Shown in pieces: positions 5,014 through 9,193 of a DNA stretch of 9,193 nucleotides; positions within the stretch are counted from its first letter, which is position 1, and the number at the start of each line of letters is the position of its first letter. The position numbers were made by a program, and so were the translations under genes. Below the pieces are notes generated by a model. That model saw nothing but the letters and a program-made list of their open reading frames with translations. It did not search any database and was not told where the DNA came from. The DNA comes from Clostridiales bacterium (GTDB taxonomy: Bacteria > Bacillota > Clostridia > WRLR01). The DNA lies in contig JAITSR010000294.1 of NCBI GenBank assembly GCA_031287655.1, positions 1 through 9,193 on the forward strand, written 5' to 3'.

Positions 5014-6291
5014 ATGCAATATGTTGATTTTAAGTCATTACTTTATTCCGATACGTTGGTACCGGATATTTTTATCAATGAATATCTCCCGGCGCTGAAA
5101 AGCGAATATGTGAAGATCTACCTCTATTGCCTTTTTCTGATCGGCAAAAACCGCGCGCCCTCCGTGCCGGAGCTTGCCGGAATCCTTGATCTGTCTGTCG
5201 ACACGGTCAAAAAAGGCCTGCACTTCATGGACAATCTGAACCTCCTTTCATGGACGGACGAAGGTATTGTGCTAAAAGACGTCAAGGAGATCGAGATCAA
5301 CAAGTTCTACCGGCCCAAGTCGACGTCGAGCCCCGAGGAAGCGGCCGAAAAGAGCAGGCTGAACATTCGGCGGCGGCAGGTGATCGAGGCGATCAACAAC
5401 ACGTTTTTTTCCGGCGTGATGTCGCCCTCGTGGTATGGGGACATCGACCTGTGGTTTGAGCTTTACGGCTTTGAGGAGGACGTGATGATGCTGCTGTTCC
5501 GGCATTGCTGCGACAACAACGGCCTCGCGAAGTCATACATCGCAAAGGTCGCGGAGAGCTGGCACGGCAAGGGGATCAAAAATTCGTTTGACGTCGAGCG
5601 CTACATGCGCGAATACGCGGCGGCAAAAGAGGTTGGCAGACAGATTCAGAAAAAGCTGAAGCTCCGGCGGCAGATTGACGTATATCAGGAGGAACTGGTC
5701 GACAAGTGGGTCAACCGGTTCGGATTCCCGTTCGAGGTCATCGAGCTTGCGTTGCAGCGGACGGTCGCGAGGCCCGACGCGGGCTTCAACTATTTTGACG
5801 CGATCCTGAGCGACTGGCACAAGCGCGGTCTGGACACGGCGGAAAAGATCGCGGCGGACCGGCGTCGGCGGCGCGAGGCCGATCAAGGCGGGGCAGGGGA
5901 GACCGCGGGCGGCGCAGGCGGTTCGGGAACGGCCGCGGGAGAGGGCTCGGCAAAGGCGGCGGGCGGAACGGGCGGCGCGCGGGGGCAGGCGACCCGGAGG
6001 CGCGCGGCGGACAACCGAGCGTATCATCAGGGTGATTTTGACCAGCGCGAATACGACGAGGCCGAGTTTGAGCGCTTCATCACGAGCGAGTTTGGCGGCG
6101 AGGGTGAGCGCGGCAACGGAGTGAGAGAGCGCGCCGATCGAGCGGGAGCGAGTGATCGCGCGGGAGCGAGTGATCGCGCGGTAGAGAGTGCCGACGGAGT
6201 TGGAGAGAGTGCCGACGGAGTGAGAGAGAGTGCCGATCGAGCGGGAGCGGGCGATCGCACGGAAGCTGGCGACACAGCGGACAATGAATAA
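5014..6291 (+). CDS. DnaD-domain replication protein with repeat-expanded C-terminal tail
   Basis: A 425-residue protein of the DnaD/DnaB primosome family, which helps remodel DNA and recruit the helicase loader at origins or stalled forks in Firmicutes. Residues about 15-95 form a winged helix (VPELAGILDLSVDTVKKGL is the HTH core). A first DnaD-like region spans about 130-205 (YGFEEDVMMLLFRHCCDNNG, then YIAKVAESWHGKGI). A second spans about 220-285 and carries the signature FNYFDAILSDWHKRGLDTAE. A Gly/Ala-rich linker follows (288-332), then the family-like end motif FDQREYDEAEFERF (342-355). Members usually finish about there; this one adds some 60 residues built from GASDRA and ESADGVx repeats encoded by tandem DNA repeats (6142-6243). 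The ribosome site is not crisp (GGGGGA at 4995-5000, AGGCAG at 5003-5008). ATG 5014 is the first in-frame start after a TAG at 5002. The dnaC-like gene follows 17 nt later, indicating an operon. Confidence 0.88.
   Translation: MQYVDFKSLLYSDTLVPDIFINEYLPALKSEYVKIYLYCLFLIGKNRAPSVPELAGILDLSVDTVKKGLHFMDNLNLLSWTDEGIVLKDVKEIEINKFYRPKSTSSPEEAAEKSRLNIRRRQVIEAINNTFFSGVMSPSWYGDIDLWFELYGFEEDVMMLLFRHCCDNNGLAKSYIAKVAESWHGKGIKNSFDVERYMREYAAAKEVGRQIQKKLKLRRQIDVYQEELVDKWVNRFGFPFEVIELALQRTVARPDAGFNYFDAILSDWHKRGLDTAEKIAADRRRRREADQGGAGETAGGAGGSGTAAGEGSAKAAGGTGGARGQATRRRAADNRAYHQGDFDQREYDEAEFERFITSEFGGEGERGNGVRERADRAGASDRAGASDRAVESADGVGESADGVRESADRAGAGDRTEAGDTADNE
6142..6243 (+). repeat. In-frame tandem 18-bp and 21-bp repeats in the dnaD-like gene
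   Basis: GCGGGAGCGAGTGATCGC repeats exactly at 6142-6159 and 6160-6177. From 6181 a 21-bp unit with core GAGAGTGCCGACGGAGT occurs three times (cores near 6184, 6205 and 6226), the last copy diverging to GCCGATCGAGCGGG, close to the sequence before the first 18-bp unit. All units are multiples of three and encode GASDRA and ESADGVx, so changes in copy number would keep the reading frame. Confidence 0.8.
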
Positions 6292-6308
6292 AGGGGGATA
6301 GGGCGCCT

Positions 6309-7349
6309 ATGGCGGAACTTTACCGGGATCAGGATGTATACAGGCGGATCGAATCGGTCCTTGAGACGCGGCGCGTCAACGCGCGGCGCGCGCTTGACGA
6401 AAAGCGGACCCGCGCCTTTGCCCAATGCCCGGAGTTGGAAAACATCGAATACGAGCTTTCCCGGATCGGCGTGTCTTACAACCGCAAATTGCTCGACGGC
6501 GATCTTACGGTCGGCGGCGCGCAGGCGGGGATCGCCGAGGACGGCGCGGCCCTCAATGACAGGCGCGCGGAGTTGTTCGGCTCGCTGGGCCTCCCCACGG
6601 ACTACTTCGCCCTCGCGCCGGAGTGCCCGCTCTGCGCGGACACGGGTTATGTGACGGGCGCGCGCGGCCTGCCCGAACGCTGCTCCTGCTTCCGTCAGAT
6701 GCTGCTCGACAGCTTGGCGGACGCCTCGAATCTCCCCGCCGCCGGGGACGCGAGCTTTGAGCGCTTCGACGAGACGCTCTTTTCCGATCGCGCCGATGAA
6801 AAAAAATACGGTCAGCCCGTCTCGCCGCGCGAGAATATAAAAAGAATCCGGGATTCCGCGCAGCGTTTTGTGCGCGCGTTCAAAGACGGACCGGCGGAGA
6901 ACCTGTATTTTTTTGGGCAGTCCGGCACGGGCAAGACCTTTATGGCCGCGGCGATCGCGAACGCGCTGACGGATATGGGCGTCACGGTGCTCTATCAGTC
7001 CGCGCCCGCGCTGTTCAACATCATTACGGAGTACAGGATGCGCGCGGTGCGGGACGAGGACTACAGGGACACCGTTTACCGGCGCATTTTGGACGCGGAG
7101 CTTTTGATTATCGACGACCTTGGTACGGAGTCGATGACGAACGCGCGCTACTCGGAGTTCGTCACGCTGCTCAATGAGCGGCTCGCGGGCGGCGGGGCCG
7201 TGAAACGCACGATCATCTCCACGAATATGGAGCTCGCGGCGCTCAGGAGGCTCTATGATGAGCGAATCTTTTCGCGAATCGTCGGCACGTTCAAAATTAT
7301 ATACTTCTTCGGCGACGACCTCCGCCTGAACCGTCCTAAAATTCCGTGA
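6309..7349 (+). CDS. DnaC/DnaI-type helicase loader (AAA+ ATPase)
   Basis: A 346-residue helicase loader, which uses ATP to open or position the replicative DnaB-type helicase on single-stranded DNA. Residues 1-95 are a charged helical N-terminus, as in DnaI-like proteins that contact the helicase. A zinc site follows: C106-x2-C109 ... C125-x-C127 (CPLCADTGYV then CSCF). The AAA+ core shows Walker A GQSGTGKT (203-210), Walker B LLIIDDLGTE (265-274), sensor 1 IISTN (302-306) and an arginine finger in ERIFSRIVG (R319 or R323). FGDDLRL near the end is typical of the family, but the last residues NRPKIP lie in a DNA stretch that is duplicated 146 bp downstream, so the extreme C-terminus may have been rebuilt. 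AAGGGGG (6291-6297) precedes ATG 6309 by 11 nt. It forms an operon with the DnaD-domain gene, its expected functional partner. Phage-type dnaC is an alternative source, but no other phage genes are near. Confidence 0.9.
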   Translation: MAELYRDQDVYRRIESVLETRRVNARRALDEKRTRAFAQCPELENIEYELSRIGVSYNRKLLDGDLTVGGAQAGIAEDGAALNDRRAELFGSLGLPTDYFALAPECPLCADTGYVTGARGLPERCSCFRQMLLDSLADASNLPAAGDASFERFDETLFSDRADEKKYGQPVSPRENIKRIRDSAQRFVRAFKDGPAENLYFFGQSGTGKTFMAAAIANALTDMGVTVLYQSAPALFNIITEYRMRAVRDEDYRDTVYRRILDAELLIIDDLGTESMTNARYSEFVTLLNERLAGGGAVKRTIISTNMELAALRRLYDERIFSRIVGTFKIIYFFGDDLRLNRPKIP

Positions 7350-7352
7350 TAC
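7332..7352 (+). repeat. Copy 1 of 21-bp duplicated junction sequence (end of the dnaC-like gene)
   Basis: The core CCTAAAATTCCGTGATAC (7335-7352) is repeated exactly at 7481-7498. With the flanking CG and one mismatch the match is 20 of 21 bases. In this copy it encodes the last residues and TGA stop of the helicase loader. Confidence 0.8.
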
Positions 7353-7457
7353 GGCGTCAATCGACCGCCGCCAATTCGGTCATGTATCTTTATACACTCC
7401 CTCATTGGCGACGATCGTTTCCTTGTCTCACGAAATTTCTTGGGAACCTGCGATAGG

Positions 7458-8057
7458 ATGGTTCAGGCCTGCGACCTCGCCCTAAAATTCCGTGATACTG
7501 AAAGGATTGAGATTATAGAAACTATGACGTTTGAAGAACTGCTGAAAATGAACTGCTTTGCCGAGGACGAGTCAGAGAGGGCAAAAGCCGCCGATTTGTT
7601 GGAGCATCGCTATTGCTGCGAAATCCATTGCGCGGATATGGACAAGAGCGTACTTTTCGCGCATCACGCGCGCGGCTGTACGATTGTGGCCGCGAAAATC
7701 TGTAAAAACGTCGTGATTTACCAGAACGTCACGATTGGCTCGAATATGAAATACAACAAAGTCCGGAACAAGTGGGAAAATGTAGGGACACCGATCCTTG
7801 CGGAGAACGTCGTCGTGGCGGACGGCGCAAAGATTCTCGGCCCTGTTGTAATCGGTGAGAATACCGTGGTTGGAGCGGGCGCGATCATTACAAAAAACAT
7901 TCCCGCGAACAGCGTCGCGTATGGCGTTAATCAATACAAACCCAAAAACCCGGACTATGATCTCGTGTTCAATCCGAATATGATTTCAGGCGAAGAAATC
8001 ACGAAAATTAACGCGATTCTTGTTGCGGAATTTGATAAGATGCGGGGAGCCAACTAA
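7458..8057 (+). CDS. Hexapeptide-repeat acyltransferase, serine acetyltransferase-like
   Basis: A 199-residue protein with a left-handed beta-helix built from hexapeptide turns from about residue 70: CTIVAAKICKNVVIYQNVTI, then ENVVVADGAKILGPVVIGEN, then TVVGAGAIITKNIPANSVAY. The order and the ending resemble serine O-acetyltransferases and CatB/NodL-type enzymes, which transfer an acyl group from acetyl-CoA in the cytoplasm. H69-H70 in FAHHARG may include a catalytic His. It is shorter than standard CysE and lacks CysE's long helical N-terminus, so cysteine synthesis is not established; sugar or antibiotic acetylation is equally possible. The start is uncertain. TTG 7440, ATG 7458 and ATG 7524 share the frame and none has a good ribosome site. 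ATG 7458 is used here, but residues 7-14 lie in the duplicated junction, so ATG 7524 (MTFEELLKMN) may be the native start. Composition is less GC-rich than the dnaC-like gene upstream. Confidence 0.75.
   Translation: MVQACDLALKFRDTERIEIIETMTFEELLKMNCFAEDESERAKAADLLEHRYCCEIHCADMDKSVLFAHHARGCTIVAAKICKNVVIYQNVTIGSNMKYNKVRNKWENVGTPILAENVVVADGAKILGPVVIGENTVVGAGAIITKNIPANSVAYGVNQYKPKNPDYDLVFNPNMISGEEITKINAILVAEFDKMRGAN
7478..7498 (+). repeat. Copy 2 of 21-bp duplicated junction sequence (within acyltransferase N-terminus)
   Basis: This matches 7332-7352 at 20 of 21 bases, including 18 identical in a row. Here it is read in the acyltransferase frame as part of LALKFRDT. The 125 bases between the copies hold no clear gene, only a CGCCAAT/ATTGGCG inverted repeat (7369-7375/7404-7410). 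Confidence 0.8.
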
Positions 8058-8062
8058 ACCAT

Positions 8063-8203
8063 AATAGGGCGGACGGCAAATGCCGAATTCAGGACTGCAA
8101 GCTCACGGTTTGCAGAGAGTATCCGCATACGGATAAACCCGAAAGACTGTTCAGTCTGTACAGAATTCTCAGTTCTGCCGGAGGTTTACCCTGTCGTCTT
8201 TGA
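8063..8203 (+). other. Startless open segment between the acyltransferase and Nudix genes, possible gene remnant
   Basis: After the acyltransferase stop, one frame stays open for 46 codons to TGA 8201-8203. It reads ADGKCRIQDCKLTVC (a C-x4-C-x4-C pattern) and later KPERLFSLYRILSSAGGL, which looks protein-like. There is no start codon or ribosome site and no family is recognised. The rest of the gap up to 8250 shows nothing else firm. It may be a decayed gene end or chance. Confidence 0.2.
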
Positions 8204-8251
8204 AATACTTGAACGGTTGAAAACGATGTACAGACGAAGAAGTGGCGCGTG

Positions 8252-8273
8252 AAAAGTGCAAGCGCCGCTTGCA
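8252..8273 (-). terminator. Probable intrinsic terminator of the Nudix gene
   Basis: On the minus strand TGCAAGC-GGC-GCTTGCA forms a perfect 7-bp stem with a 3-nt loop (8257-8273), followed by CTTTTC. It lies 22 bases after the Nudix stop codon. The T-run is short. AAAAGTGC (8252-8259) can also pair with GCACTTTT (8298-8305), which overlaps the stop codon, giving an alternative larger fold. Confidence 0.5.
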
Positions 8274-8294
8274 GAATTAGAAGTGCCTACACTG

Positions 8295-8864
8295 TCAGCA
8301 CTTTTGCTGCGATTTCAACCACTCGTCCACTTTTGTCAAAGCCAAAGTTTCGCGTTCCACCCAAGAGTAAGCCTGCGTATTTTCCTTTTCCGCATTATTC
8401 GCCATTATCGCATCCTCAATCGGAATCAAAACCGACTCCAGCTTCCAATCTTGCTCCTTTTGTGTTAAGTTGCTTACCCTCCTCTCTCCCGTGAGAGTGC
8501 ATTGGAAGTACAGCGATTCCATTCGGAAATACGCATAAGGTACGACTGAATCGGGGCGCTGTTCTATGATGCGCCCGAGCATCCGAATATCATCCGTCAA
8601 GACAAAACCTGTCTCCTCCGCCAACTCTCTACGCAGAGCGTCGTGCATGGTTTCCCCCTTTTTTACTCCACCGCCCGGGAATTTATAGTCCCCACGCTTT
8701 GATCGCATCATCCAGATGCAGTTTTTTTCGAGGATCACAGCGCGAACGGCTGTACGCAGTCTTGAAAGAGTACAATCCGAGATATCTGTAATGCCAATAA
8801 ACTCATCGAATATCATTGATAACCCATCCATAATCCGTAATTCCCGCCCATAATGTACCCACAT
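8295..8864 (-). CDS. Nudix hydrolase
   Basis: A 189-residue Nudix family pyrophosphohydrolase, which cleaves nucleoside diphosphates linked to another moiety using Mg2+ or Mn2+ held by the Nudix box. The box is complete: G65-x5-E71-x7-R79-E80-x2-E83-E84-x-G86, seen as GGVKKGE then RRELAEETGF. A beta strand RTAVRAVILEKNCIWMM and GDYKFPGG precede it as usual. The segment after the box (SLYFQCTLTGERR, then ESVLIPIEDAI) fits the second half of the fold. Length is ordinary for a single-domain member. ATG 8862-8864 is chosen; TTG at 8865-8867 and an internal ATG at 8829-8831 are alternatives. A weak AAGG lies about 11 nt upstream of the chosen ATG. The substrate cannot be assigned from sequence. 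A stem with a T-tail follows the stop. It is transcribed toward the acyltransferase gene, making that junction convergent. Confidence 0.88.
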   Translation of the reverse strand: MWVHYGRELRIMDGLSMIFDEFIGITDISDCTLSRLRTAVRAVILEKNCIWMMRSKRGDYKFPGGGVKKGETMHDALRRELAEETGFVLTDDIRMLGRIIEQRPDSVVPYAYFRMESLYFQCTLTGERRVSNLTQKEQDWKLESVLIPIEDAIMANNAEKENTQAYSWVERETLALTKVDEWLKSQQKC

Positions 8865-8912
8865 CAAATCGAAAACCTTAACGCAATCAACTTTCAGAGC
8901 TTTAAGAATAGC

Positions 8913-8918
8913 ATTATA
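8913..8918 (-). promoter_or_regulatory. Possible -10 box for the Nudix gene
   Basis: The minus strand reads TATAAT here, 49 bases upstream of the chosen ATG. The hexamer 17 bp further upstream (GGAATT) is a poor -35 match and TTGAGC is too close, so the promoter is only tentative. Confidence 0.35.
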
Positions 8919-8959
8919 TAAGCTGCATCTGGCTCAATTCCAGCACTTGCCAAGTAAAC

Positions 8960-9193
8960 TCATTCAAATGATGCGAGACACTCGCGCACCGCGGCGTAGG
9001 AGGTGTAGCGCGGCGTAAAGCCGAGCAGGCGCGCGGCCTTCTCCATAGACGCGCTCGGGCTGTGCGTGATGTGCGAGAGCGTGGCTTCCGCGTCGCGCTC
9101 GCTGACGCGCTTTTTCCACTCGTCAAACGGCTCAAATCGCAGGTCGGCCTCCTTCCCATACCAGCTCGCGGCTTCGCGCGCGTACCCGCGCAG
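8960..9193 (-). CDS. NAD-dependent epimerase/dehydratase (extended SDR), C-terminal fragment
   Basis: From the window edge the minus strand is open for 77 codons, ending at TGA (8960-8962). It begins LRGYAREAASWYGKEADLRF, continues EPFDEWKKRVSERDA, then HITHSPSASMEKAARLLGFT and PRYTSYAAVREC. This is the C-terminal end of extended short-chain dehydrogenases of the NAD-dependent epimerase/dehydratase group. The [IV]xHSPSxSxxKAxRLLGxxPRYxSxxAVxE pattern is characteristic, marking the helix that closes the sugar-nucleotide-type substrate site. The NAD-binding Rossmann half and the catalytic YxxxK lie outside the window, so the substrate is unknown. Its strong GC bias differs from the Nudix gene 95 bases downstream, which is on the same strand and appears to have its own promoter. 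Confidence 0.75.
   Translation of the reverse strand: MRGYAREAASWYGKEADLRFEPFDEWKKRVSERDAEATLSHITHSPSASMEKAARLLGFTPRYTSYAAVRECLASFE

Noticed and set aside
5533..6425. Minus-strand frames opposite the dnaD-like C-terminus (Ala/Pro/Ser/Arg-rich)
   Set aside because: Low-complexity shadows of the GC-rich linker and tandem repeats; no motif and no start signals.
8914..9159. Minus-strand 81-codon Arg/Ser-rich frame
   Set aside because: It is out of frame with the epimerase C-terminus, which has clear family motifs on the same strand.

Overview
The window reads as a chromosomal stretch of an anaerobic Firmicute of the class Clostridia. This rests on Shine-Dalgarno-type ribosome sites, a DnaD-domain protein paired with a DnaC/DnaI-type helicase loader, a GT5 glycogen-synthase-like gene, and mosaic base composition. 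That placement is an inference from gene content; no marker gene fixes the species. Composition is uneven. The first 220 bases are AT-rich, 290-2910 is intermediate, 3140-7350 (glgA-like, dnaD-like and dnaC-like genes) is GC-rich, the acyltransferase and Nudix genes are again intermediate, and the last 230 bases are GC-rich. This suggests a core replication and carbohydrate segment with accessory genes on both sides.

Layout. (1) 2-217: 3' end of an RDD-type membrane protein. (2) 295-1785: exported serine beta-lactamase-like hydrolase with a three-helix membrane tail. (3) 1922-2910: a COG2865-type ATP-binding regulator that lacks its usual N-terminal AlbA_2 domain. Its winged-helix end lies in a second reading frame through a TTGA overlap. 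It has its own good promoter, surrounded by GTGAAT motifs. (4) 3006-4657: promoter, a long leader hairpin and a divergent GlgA-like glycosyltransferase with altered donor-site motifs and an insertion. (5) 4655-4884: a repeat element of two 29-bp direct repeats around three perfect hairpins. (6) 4891-7349: palindromic operator candidate, extended -10 promoter, 5' hairpin, then the dnaD-like and dnaC-like genes, which probably form an operon. (7) 7458-8057: hexapeptide-repeat acyltransferase, joined to the dnaC-like gene through a duplicated stretch of about 21 bp. (8) 8058-8250: noncoding or decayed. (9) 8295-8864, minus strand: Nudix hydrolase. (10) 8960-9193, minus strand: C-terminal end of an NAD-dependent epimerase/dehydratase running off the window.

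Functional links are strongest for the DnaD/DnaC pair, which should load the replicative helicase. The other genes do not form an obvious pathway. I see no CRISPR array, rRNA, tRNA, transposase or recognised defence system. The most notable signals are the structured leader and odd active site of the GlgA-like gene, the repeat-flanked hairpin element, the in-frame DNA repeats that lengthen the DnaD protein, the split and truncated regulator, and the duplicated junction after the dnaC-like gene.
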